Part shown: positions 55,821 to 64,000 of the stretch, piece by piece
How the letters are laid out: each line of letters starts with the position of its first letter
Position numbering within the stretch: position 1 is the first letter of the stretch
NCBI GenBank assembly: GCA_026413225.1
Contig: CM048572.1
Coordinates: 8,370,001 to 8,434,000 of the forward strand
DNA from: Otis tarda
Lineage: Eukaryota; Chordata; Aves; Otidiformes; Otididae
Length of the DNA stretch: 64,000 nucleotides
Direction: 5' to 3'
The notes under the pieces: generated by a model
Databases searched by the model: none
Told to the model about the DNA's origin: nothing
What the model saw: the letters and a program-made list of their open reading frames with translations, nothing else
Made by a program: the position numbers and the translations under genes

Positions 55821-56196
55821 TGGACGTGCCAGCAAGATCGACCCTGCAGAAAACACCAACAATTTGATCGGTTTGTAATAAGCTTCTCTGAAAGAAAGCT
55901 AATGGAGGCACGTGAGCCTTGACTCAGTGGAGGTAGATCTTAGGTTGAAAGGCCAGAACTTTGGTTAGGGCTTAAAGAGAGAATTGATGCACTAGGGTTT
56001 TGTCTAGCCCTGTGGTCCCAAGAACATAATATTCTAATCTCAGGGCCTTAAAATATTCAGGAGTAAGCAGAGAAAATGCCAAATAGTCTGTTTTCCTTTT
56101 TTTTTTTTTTTTTTTTTTTAAACTAAATAATAGAATTACAACACATTGTTGTTTTTAGCCTTTTTTAAAAAGCCAGTTCTTTTTCTTTTGTGTTTC

Positions 56197-56198
56197 AG
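56197..56198 (+). other. PTPN1: Candidate acceptor for an alternative PTPN1 C-terminus
   Basis: A long pyrimidine tract ends TTTTCTTTTGTGTTTCAG at 56,198. Joined to the donor-like AGG|GTGTGT in exon 9 it would end the protein Lys-Asn-stop after Arg431; joined at AG|GGTGTG it would give a six-residue tail. Neither resembles the mammalian tail, so use of this acceptor is only a possibility. Confidence 0.25.
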
Positions 56199-56325
56199 AA
56201 GAACTAGGCACAAGTGAAACTTGCTTGTACTCTCCAAGTGTTGTAACCAAATACATGATTTATATTGATGAGTTCCCAAAAAAAAGAGAGAAACCCACAT
56301 ACCTGAAGAATGTAACTTTTTGGAA

Positions 56326-56347
56326 GGGGAGGGTGTTGGGGGAGGGG
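56326..56347 (+). promoter_or_regulatory. PTPN1: Potential RNA G-quadruplex in the PTPN1 3' UTR
   Basis: GGGG-A-GGG-TGTT-GGGGG-A-GGGG gives four G-runs of at least three with loops of 1, 4 and 1 nt on the transcribed strand. Such short loops usually form stable structures. A G9 run also occurs at 57,662-57,670. Confidence 0.6.
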
Positions 56348-57263
56348 TGTTTGTGGTTGGTTTTTTGTTTTGTTTTGTTTTTTAACTTGCTTCATCATTA
56401 AAGACTGAGTTGTGGGCAGTGCCTGTGGTATTGATATATTTAATCTTGGCATAACTGTTTTTAAAGAGCTTATTGTTTTACATGTGATTATAGAAACAGG
56501 CTTCTGCATTTGCTCAGGGTATCCCAACATGTCAAGCTCTTTTTTTTTTTTTTTTTTTTTTTTAAGTGTATCTCCTCATTGACTTTTGTTGCACTCTACT
56601 TGCACATATGCCTATTTACATTGCACCATCCTTTGCAAAGCTGTTTTTACTTTTATATTCTGGGTTAGGAGAGGCTGAGGGGAATGAGAGAAGCAGGAAG
56701 GGAAATTCAGCCAAAACATGTCCACCAGCATTCTGCAGCTGTGCAGTTGGCATTCAGAAGGACCAGTTCTTAAACCTCATCATTTGGAATGTAAAATGCA
56801 GTTTCACTCTACATCTGCTCTGTAAGGAATAGCGTGCTTCCTGCAAGGGCCGGAGAGGTATCGCAGCCTGAAGCATTGCAGGCAATGAACAGGAAAGCAT
56901 TTCAATAAATCCAGAGCAATCAACCCTGTGGCAGCTTCCATAAGACATAAAAAGTTCAACAAAAGCCATGTTGGTCTGTGAACGTATCAGTTGGCTTATG
57001 ATGCAAGCGTTTGTGTGTTCTGCTTTTTTTAAAGCAAACATTTAAAATACTGGCTTTAGTTTGGCTTGAAGAGACAGTCTTCAGTAATTGCCGGACATAG
57101 CAGTGTAAGAGGGCGAGGCTTGCGCCTCTGCGGACAGGGCTGTTGCTATCCTGAGGTAAGCTGAGTGAGGTGGGTGGGTTTGTCCTGTGCCACGCTGCGT
57201 CTACGTTGTTCCGCTCGGTTGGGCCTGCGCCGCAGGGCCAGGGCTTGAATGACATAAAGTGCT

Positions 57264-57271
57264 TGTAAATA
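57264..57271 (+). promoter_or_regulatory. PTPN1: Pumilio-type element TGTAAATA
   Basis: An exact UGUAAAUA in the 3' UTR fits the Pumilio consensus UGUANAUA. It is short enough to occur by chance. Confidence 0.35.
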
Positions 57272-57732
57272 AGGATTTGGGTGCATTGGTAGAACTGTGA
57301 CTGGAAGTCAGCATTGTACTAAACAGGCTTGGTCAGTGCTGCTCCTCTTGTTAGTACCAAATTATCAATAGTTTAAACAACAGCAGCAAAGGCTTCTTTG
57401 CTCATGTCATGGGGCAGAGGGTAGGAGTAAATTCACTACTGAAAGTTGTAGTGATTGAACCTAAACCATGACAGCTGATTTGCGACAGTGTTACTAATCA
57501 GTTCTTTTAAAGGCTTTCTAGATTTATAGCACTTAACCGCCACTCTCAGTGCAGACCTCGCTATGGAGTCTCTTATGTAAGTCTCTCCACTCCGTATTTA
57601 TTTCTGCAAAGCTGTCTGTAGGTGTAGCTCTTTTCCTTCAGTAAATATGTTGGTGAATGGCGGGGGGGGGTGGGAGTTATTTCTATTTTGTGTTTTGTTA
57701 AGCTTGCATCAAGGGCTTTTCAAAAGTACAAT

Positions 57733-57738
57733 AATAAA
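57733..57738 (+). terminator. PTPN1: Internal poly(A) signal AATAAA
   Basis: It lies in a block (ACAATAATAAATCCTCAG) that I remember as nearly identical in human PTPN1, so it may be a conserved proximal polyadenylation signal giving a 3' UTR of about 1.9 kb. Other candidates are AATAAA at 56,904-56,909 and ATTAAA at 58,026-58,031. Confidence 0.4.
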
Positions 57739-59005
57739 TCCTCAGGTAGTACTGGGAATCAATACTTTACCTGTGAGACTGTTGGTCAGACCAGTACTTG
57801 AAAGGAGGAATGTTGTAATCAGTCAATAGTTAGTTATATTATTGGAAACATGAAAAATGAGTATAGAAAAATGGTAATATATTAATGGCTCATCTGTGTA
57901 TTTAAGATACAGTATGTGAGTGCTTTGTCCCAACTATTCTCTCCATCAGCTGGTAGAATATTGTTCTACAGCATCATTTGTACCCCATTTGTGTTAAAAT
58001 GCATGTAAAGTCTTCTAGTGTCCTGATTAAATACCATGTGCTTGAAAGGTGAAAGAACTTATATTTCTGCTTACTGATGTGCCCAAATTATATTTGCATG
58101 AACTGATCATTAAGTGGCTGTGGTTCCAAGGGTGTTGCTGAAAGTACCCTCGTTCAGCGATAGACTGATTTGGTGTTTCTCAGATAACATGTACTCGCCC
58201 AATACTTGGCATGACTTCCTATTGAATTTCTGCGTACTCAGTGTAACCCAGTTGTTTAGCATGGTTCATTTCAGCTGAGTAAGTGTAGTACAGACATTCC
58301 AGAGAGTTTAGTAAGCCCTATTCACACCTCACCTCTGGTCACTTGAGGCAAGCAATAGCTCCATGATTTCAGGGTGGGATGGGATGTGCTGTGCTGCTGG
58401 AGGAGGGAGAGGAAAGCCTCTTTTGCAAAAATCTCACTAGCACGCTTTAATCTGCAGAAATACAGGCGCCTGACATGGTGGCCCATTTAAAAATAAACAA
58501 ACAAAAAAATACCTGTAATATACTGTTCCCAAGAGGGAATATTTTAAATTTTAGGCTTGACAGGAAAGCAAAGCATCTTTCCTTTCAATCTAGAATAAGT
58601 CACTTGCTAATTATTCTAACAAGATAAAATTTTTGCAGAAGACCAAAATTTTGAACATCTCCCTCTCTGCCCCTGTATTTTGCCATTTCTTTCCTCTGTT
58701 CCAGATCCAGAACTTCTTACGCTGTCCTGGAATAGACAGTGGAACAGCCTCCAAGCCCAGGGAGGTGTGTATAAGGCTTATAATACTGAACTGTAAACAT
58801 TTTTGTTTTGATGTCCTGTATATGTATGTAGTAGTTCAGGTGTGTATATACAGTAGCGTTTCAAAGTGGGTGTATTGGTTAACCTGTTCTTGGAAAATGG
58901 ACAAATATCCATGTTAAACTTGTTAGAAAGTTAGTGAGCTGCTCTGCTATATGCCTTAAGCAAATATTTACTCATCAGGTCTTTCTTTTTTACAGATTGC
59001 CATAG

Positions 59006-59011
59006 AATAAA
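59006..59011 (+). terminator. PTPN1: Main distal poly(A) signal of PTPN1
   Basis: AATAAA in CATAGAATAAAC follows the conserved 'ttactcatcagg' block, the same placement as the terminal signal of human PTPN1 as remembered. Cleavage would fall at about 59,025-59,035. A further AATAAA at 59,188-59,193, followed by a T-rich stretch, could serve a slightly longer form. Confidence 0.65.
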
Positions 59012-59039
59012 CTTTTTTTAAAAAAAAAGTAAAAAAAAA

Positions 59040-60265
59040 AACCAAAAAAGCTAAATGTTTTGGTATAATACATTTTCAGGTATCTTGTCTTTTGTGTAAG
59101 CCGCTGCAAAGACCTCACAGGTTATGGTAAAATTGTACAGTTTTTCAATTTCCCATACAAGTTTTCAGTTCTCATTTTAGTTGTAACAATAAAATTCTTT
59201 TTTTAAAGAATGTACATGAGATTATTACTTCCTGTCTTCTCAAAGCAAGTGGTTCTGAATCACTTACAGATCCAGGCTAGCATGATATTCGGTGGGAGTG
59301 CTTTGTAGAGGAAAGTGATTTAAGTGTTCCTGTAAGAAGGTGTAGGTCAGAGCTCCTGTAAAAGAGAACAAGTGAAACGAGTATCCTGTGTCTCTCCCTG
59401 ACACATACATCTTCCTCCTCTCTTACACTTTAAACAGTTACCATTTAACTGCTTTGGCCTAGGAATCAGTGTAATATAAAAATGTGTAGAAACTTTTGAA
59501 CACAAGTGTTTTTTTGCAAAAGTTGCAGTTGTGCCTTTGCATGAAACTGCATTTGGTGGGGAGGGGGTGTTCCTGCACCTGCAGCCATCACCTTGTCCTG
59601 GTGCTTAGATTAAAGTATTTAACTTTGTTTATCTTTTTAAGCAACACTACAAATGGAGGAGAGGTGTTTGAAGAGAGCTGTCAGTAGTTTAATGATGTGG
59701 TACTAACAAACACAGCTGTGCTGGGTTCTCATGTGCTGCCCCTCAGAAACAGTCAGCACCTTGCTGTTAGTGGGTAAAGGCGAGCTAGGCTCTGGCAAAA
59801 AGCTGACAGGCTGCCCCCGTCTCTTACACAGCACCAGCTGTTCCCTCCTCCCTTCCTTCTAGTGAAGAGGAAGAGGAGGGGTGAGTCACCTAGGGAAAGA
59901 GAGAATTTACTCAATTAGAACAGCTTCTTTCCCCTGCTTCTAAATAAATCTGTAAATTAAAAGCAGATTTACAGCACAGAAAAGCAGTCCCTTAAGTTTT
60001 GCTCTGCTATAGAACACCATGACCTAAACATCCTAGTCCTGCTCTTCAGAGCGCATCAGTAAAGACTGCAACTGCAGAAGCTGTGCATTCCCCAAAAACA
60101 GCGGAACAGTGGCTGGGCCTGTTCCAGGGGCACAGACAGCGTGCAGGAGCAGGTGCTGACAGACTGCGTATCACAGGGCGTCAGTCCAGTGTCATAACTC
60201 CCTGGGGGGGGTTACTGCCGTACACCTGCCCACAGTGCTACAGGAACAGCCCTAGGAAGCACTTG
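59040..60265. other. Short intergenic gap between convergent genes
   Basis: About 1.2 kb between the predicted 3' ends of PTPN1 (plus) and RIPOR3 (minus). It holds a reserve AATAAA at 59,188 and no gene. The two transcription units end tail to tail. Confidence 0.75.
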
Positions 60266-61227
60266 CAGGAACTTGTTTCAAATGTTTTATTAGAATTTTA
60301 GAAAACAGTATGAAATCCAACAATAAATACTGAATAGAAAAGTAATACATACATATAAAAATATATACACACATACACACACAAGCCAAACCCTTTCAAG
60401 TATTTTACCTGAAGCCAGGCTTCTCTCTGTGGCTGCCCTCCACTAAGTTAAAAAAACAATGCTGAGTAAGGAGCCTGGCTAGGGCTGTATGATGGTGAGA
60501 AGGCTTGAGCTATGACTAAATGAGTAAGTTCTTTAAAACAAACAACTTATACATAGCTGTCCACGTGTCAGTCAGACCTGCACATGGCCATTACAATATC
60601 TCCTTCCTGTTGTAAACTGCTGAGGATACAGTCTGGATCCTCGTCAGTCCTTCCTTGAACCTGGCCTAAGTTGCAATGATTATGAAGAAATGGCTTCTGA
60701 AGTAACAGGCTCTCCTTCTGCAACTACATCGTACAAGAAAAGGAAACCACCAAGCAATGCTGCTTCCAATGTACATGGCAGTTGATGCAAATGATCTGTT
60801 AGCAAGTTTCTAGATGGACTGTCAGAGAGGGATCATTTTTGTCCTCTGAGAAATGCCAAATTAATAAGATACTTTATGGGAAAATAGATATTTGACTTAC
60901 AGTTTAAGCAGGAGCAGATAGTTCCAGTGAGATGGAGATTTTAACTCAAGTGACAACCTGGTTCCATATTCTAAGAGATCCTAGTTTTCATTTGTCCAGC
61001 ACTTGATATTCCATCACGTGCTGAGAGACAGTGAGAAAGTGTATTCCAGTCTACGTAGTGAAGACTGCAAACTCTCCCTCCTTTGGAGACGAACCTGTGC
61101 TCTGTTAGTACACAGCACCTGTACAACGGGCCATGAGTAAACCAGACTGATAAACAACAAAACGAAATCCCCTGGTACCCACAGGTGGCTGTGAGGACAA
61201 CATGATTCAGCTCCTCAGATTCCACTC
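60266..61227 (-). other. RIPOR3: RIPOR3 3' UTR (inferred)
   Basis: Non-coding sequence after the RIPOR3 stop codon up to the AATAAA at 60,286-60,291. It includes an AT/AC-rich low-complexity stretch (about 60,346-60,383). The boundary depends on the chosen poly(A) signal. Confidence 0.5.
60286..60291 (-). terminator. RIPOR3: Poly(A) signal of RIPOR3
   Basis: TTTATT on the plus strand reads AATAAA on the minus strand, in CTAATAAAAC. It lies about 940 bases downstream of the RIPOR3 stop codon. The site is inferred, as no cDNA is available here. Confidence 0.5.
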
Positions 61228-61328
61228 CTAAAATACCGTGATTTCAATTTCAGCCTCTTGTTGTACAGTTTCTCTTAATTCACAGCAAATCCTGTCCATT
61301 TTCTCAAAGGCTTGCCGTCCCTTTTCAC
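61228..61328 (-). CDS. RIPOR3: RIPOR3 last coding exon
   Basis: The minus-strand acceptor CTCCACAG| starts the exon at 61,328 with two bases that complete a Gly codon. It encodes EKGRQAFEKMDRICCELRET and VQQEAEIEITVF, stop TAG at 61,228-61,230. It is 101 nt long. Confidence 0.88.
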
Positions 61329-64000
61329 CTGTGGAGAAAGAAAATATATCCCATGCTGAGGAAGAGAAAGCAGTTAGAAACACCCTGAGAAAAGCGATAC
61401 TCTAGAAATACTTCTGTTGTGACCTTGGTCAGAACTAACAAGAACTCTCAATAGTGACAAACACATCTCTAAGGGAACAGCTTTCCAAAAACTGCTACGG
61501 AAGAAGCCACCACAGAAAATCAGGCTGGCTGCAAACATTTCCACATGTGATTTGGAGCATCACAGCTGGAAAATTTGCTTTGTAATACACATGAATCTGA
61601 GTGTTTCTGCAAAGCAAGTCTGGAGATCCCCAGAACCGAGCAGGAATCGAAGCATTTTTAGGAAGAACAGAACAGGGAAATTGTCTCCTAGATAAACAGG
61701 ACGTCCTCTCCAGCAGCTGTGCATGTAAGGTCCTTAGCCGAGGCAACTCCCCCATGCCCTCAGCAGAAGTACAAATACTGGACCGCAGCTCACTGGGAAC
61801 ACTGACATTCCACTGACAGCTCAACTCCACTGTCAATCTGCTGAGTTCTGGTGAAGTAACAGGTAACGAACCAGTATAAAACCATTTTGTTTGTACTGTT
61901 TACCCCTCCGGTATTCAGAGTGGAACCATTTGAAGAACAGGAACATCAAAGTTAGAAGTAACTAGTCAGCTTGTAGATGGCTAGAAGAGGTTACTGCATC
62001 CAGAGTCTGTTGTTCTGATAAATAAGAAATCTCCACATCAGCTCAGCTAATCTCAGCGCTAGAGGAGGGTTTATTGTGATCTGCCTGGCTCAAACATCCT
62101 TTTTACAAAGTGTGGAAGGAGAAAGTTGCTGATGCTAGTACTACGAGTAAGCAGTACTCCAGCAGCACTGTCAGCACTTACCTGCCACCTTTTTAAAAGG
62201 TTGAATGGTTCTTAAAGCACTTTATCCTGCAGAAATTTCCTTGGTCTGGTTCCACAAACTTTAACGGGAGCCTTTGGTTATTTTATGTGGTACGAAGTTT
62301 ATCTTAATGGTATCAAATAGCCGTTCATGAAACATTTCTATTGTCCTAGATGTGCTCAGGCTGAACTTCAGGCCTGTTCTGGTTCTGCACGATTTCACTT
62401 TACTTTTTCAGGATCTGTGTTTTTATGTTGTACGAAAGACTTACCAAAGGATAGCGTTGTTTCCCTGGCTGCATTTCTCACTTCCTCTGTTTCAGATTGG
62501 CACAGGTGGGCAACCTGCTCAATACTCTCAACACCCTGTTTGAGAAAAGAAAAATTTGCAACAGTAGCTTTTCAGCAAGCATTTTGATAAATATTTTTTG
62601 CAAGGTAAACGCATAAATACTAACTCCCATCTCTTCTTGCATCGGAATTCTACTGTGACCTTTCTTTTCTCCCCATCATATCAGCTTGCAGTTATTTTCT
62701 CTGAGCATGATCTCACCTCTGCTGCTTTCTATCCTGTTTTAGGGTATGGAAAACAGTAAAGATCCCAGGGTACAATTCACTGCTGCAGCACCGTTACATT
62801 AGCATAAACCAATCAGGACCTCCACTGAAAGATTTAACCCAGGTTGTGCAAGGGAACAGTTGTTGCTCTGCAAATCTGACTTTGAGAATAAGACCGATTG
62901 GTTGGGCCGATCTTGTGACTACATGTTTATACAGAAACTGTGCTCGCAATAATCCTTTGTGCGAGAACTAACTTATTACAGACGTGTGGCTCTTGGAAAG
63001 CTTTAAATCTATTCTGACAGTTTCTTAAAATAGCAATGCAAATAGTACTTTTCTGACTATAATCAGAAATTGTTAAAAAAAATGAACTGATTTAACTTTA
63101 AAATGTTAACGCTGACTCCATACACAGCTGACTGTTGCTCATTTTTCTACATGCTGGATGTCCCCCAGTCAGTGTCTGCTGCCCTTCGCCACTGACGATA
63201 TTGTAGAGCCCAGAACGCATCCCTCCTGGCGTTGCACCGTGTCTGCCAGCAAACTGAGACACCAGGATGTCTGCAGCTCCCTCTGCCTGCCGCCTTTTGA
63301 ATGACAGCACTAATGTGCTGGAACCTTGGCAGCCAAAAAAAACCCGTTAATTCCAAATAAAAGGAAGCTGAAAAAGTAATCCTACCGGCTTAAAGAAAAA
63401 GCTAGATACAGTTTTGCATCTAGCAATTTTGGCCAGACATGCACAGCAAAAGTAGAGCTGTAAATACTTACTCGGAGGTTTTTAAGGGCCAAGCACGCAG
63501 CTTGCTGAAGTCTTGCATCACAGTCACCTAAAATATCAGTGTAAAAAAAGAGAGCCTAAAAGAGAGAGAGAAAAAAAAAAAAATATGAAAGGGTTTATAG
63601 ACTTTGGCGTAATCAAGCACTCAGATTCAGACTGACATAAGCACTGTTTCACCAATCTGAAATTCAATAAAGGATCCACACAAATCACCCGAGCACCGCC
63701 ACAGTTTGTGTTCTAGGTCATAGATTAATGAAGGGTGGAGAGGACAACAGTGCCATTTAGGATAAAACAAGTTCCACGTATTTCAGCAGCTACTTAGAGA
63801 AGCCGGCAAGAACTGCAGCCTTTACCTTTTCCCTGAAGTTCTTGTTTGCCGCTGCACGGGAGAGGCAGGACGTGGCCGCTTTGCTGACGCGGTGGTTGTC
63901 GTCCAGCTGCAGGAGCCCAAGTAGCCGTAAAGTCTGTGGCAGAGGCTGGAGTTTGTTCAGGCGCTTTCCTTTCAATTTTTTAAGAGTCTTCAGCCGCCCA
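61228..64000 (-). CDS. RIPOR3: RIPOR3 (FAM65C), C-terminal part, runs off the window
   Basis: Four minus-strand exons join in frame to give the last 149 residues. RIPOR proteins are Rho-GTPase-interacting regulators of polarity and adhesion; RIPOR3 is the least studied, and its N-terminal domains lie outside the window. The visible part is a HEAT/ARM-like helical repeat tail: QTLRLLGLLQLDDNHRVSKA, then ARLQQAACLALKNLRGVESI, then EEVRNAARETTLSFGEKGRQ, then AFEKMDR and an acidic end EAEIEITVF. The motif order 'ARLQ.AACLALK - ESIEQ - EVRNAARE - GEKGR.AFE.MD' is characteristic of this family. RIPOR3 rather than RIPOR1/2 is chosen because it is the human neighbour of PTPN1 in this orientation. Confidence 0.88.
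61329..62444 (-). other. RIPOR3: RIPOR3 last intron
   Basis: A 1.1-kb GTAAGT...CACAG intron on the minus strand. Nothing notable was seen inside. Confidence 0.85.
62445..62535 (-). CDS. RIPOR3: RIPOR3 penultimate coding exon
   Basis: The acceptor CTCAAACAG| and donor TTTG|GTAAGTC bound 91 nt, which encode GVESIEQVAHLCQSETEEVR and NAARETTLSF plus the first base of Gly. It is one helical pair of the C-terminal repeat. Confidence 0.9.
62536..63471 (-). other. RIPOR3: RIPOR3 intron
   Basis: A 0.94-kb GTAAGT...AAACAG intron on the minus strand. No gene was seen inside. Confidence 0.85.
63472..63555 (-). CDS. RIPOR3: RIPOR3 coding exon, third from last
   Basis: The acceptor CTCTTTTAG| and donor CGA|GTAAGT bound 84 nt (28 codons, phase 0 on both sides). 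They encode ALFFYTDILGDCDARLQQAA and CLALKNLR, the start of a HEAT-like helix pair. Confidence 0.9.
63556..63825 (-). other. RIPOR3: RIPOR3 intron
   Basis: A short 270-nt GTAAAG...TTTTAG intron on the minus strand with an A-rich tract near 63,573. Confidence 0.85.
63826..64000 (-). CDS. RIPOR3: RIPOR3 coding exon, cut by the window edge
   Basis: At least 175 nt, continuing past 64,000. It encodes GRLKTLKKLKGKRLNKLQPL, PQTLRLLGLLQLDDNHRVSK and AATSCLSRAAANKNFREK, ending AAG|GTAAAG. The region is basic, then leucine-rich helical repeat. CpG content is higher than in the neighbouring introns. Confidence 0.85.

Larger units (their letters stand above)
55821..59030 (+). other. PTPN1: PTPN1 3' UTR
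   Basis: About 3.2 kb after the stop codon. From about 57,570 on, the order of short blocks matches the human PTPN1 3' UTR as I remember it: 'ctctccactccgtatttat', 'gtacaataataaatcctcag', 'gtagtactgggaat', 'atgcatgtaaagtcttc', 'ctgatcattaagtggctgtg', 'cctgtatatgtatgtagtag', 'gctctgctatatgccttaag' and 'tatttactcatcagg'. This places the end at the AATAAA of 59,006. It also contains T23 and T24 runs (56,097-56,119 and 56,540-56,563), a G-quadruplex candidate and a GC-rich patch (57,111-57,245). Part of it could be intronic in transcripts that splice after Arg431. Confidence 0.8.

Noticed and set aside
58705-58764. Exon-like segment with TTCCAG acceptor and GAG|GTGTGT donor downstream of PTPN1
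   Set aside because: It lies within the conserved PTPN1 3' UTR and the surrounding order matches the human UTR, so it is more likely ordinary UTR sequence.

Overview
This window is a piece of a bird nuclear chromosome. The evidence for a bird is a spliced vertebrate gene with long introns, two truncated CR1 retroposons with avian-type 3' ends, and the gene order. There is no operon, phage, CRISPR or plasmid structure. The species cannot be fixed from the sequence alone.

Layout. Positions 1 to about 12,640 are AT-rich intergenic DNA with no recognisable gene. They hold a truncated CR1 (about 3,199-3,618), an old, very decayed palindromic repeat (about 8,650-8,885) and one weak candidate exon on the minus strand (433-603). 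A CpG island at about 12,640-13,880 is the promoter and first exon of PTPN1 (protein tyrosine phosphatase 1B, PTP1B). Nine coding exons on the plus strand (13,262-55,820) join in frame to give a 435-residue protein. Every catalytic landmark sits at the human residue number: Tyr46, Asp48, Cys121, Asp181, Cys215, Arg221 and Gln262. Intron 1 alone is 28.8 kb. The 3' UTR runs to about 59,030. After a gap of about 1.2 kb the convergent minus-strand gene begins: the last four coding exons of RIPOR3 (FAM65C), 61,228 to beyond 64,000, with its 3' UTR ending near 60,265. The tail-to-tail PTPN1/RIPOR3 arrangement is the same as in human.

How the genes work. PTP1B is a tail-anchored ER phosphatase that dephosphorylates the insulin and leptin pathways and other tyrosine kinases. 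RIPOR3 belongs to the Rho-interacting RIPOR family; only its C-terminal helical-repeat tail is visible. The two genes are neighbours but nothing in the sequence links their functions.

No wholly new system was found. The observations most worth checking are: an upstream ATG in frame with PTP1B that could add 35 N-terminal residues; the C-terminus reading through a possible splice donor, matching the retained-intron form reported for human PTP1B; a near-consensus CTCF site beside a GC-rich hairpin in intron 8; and a potential RNA G-quadruplex early in the 3' UTR.
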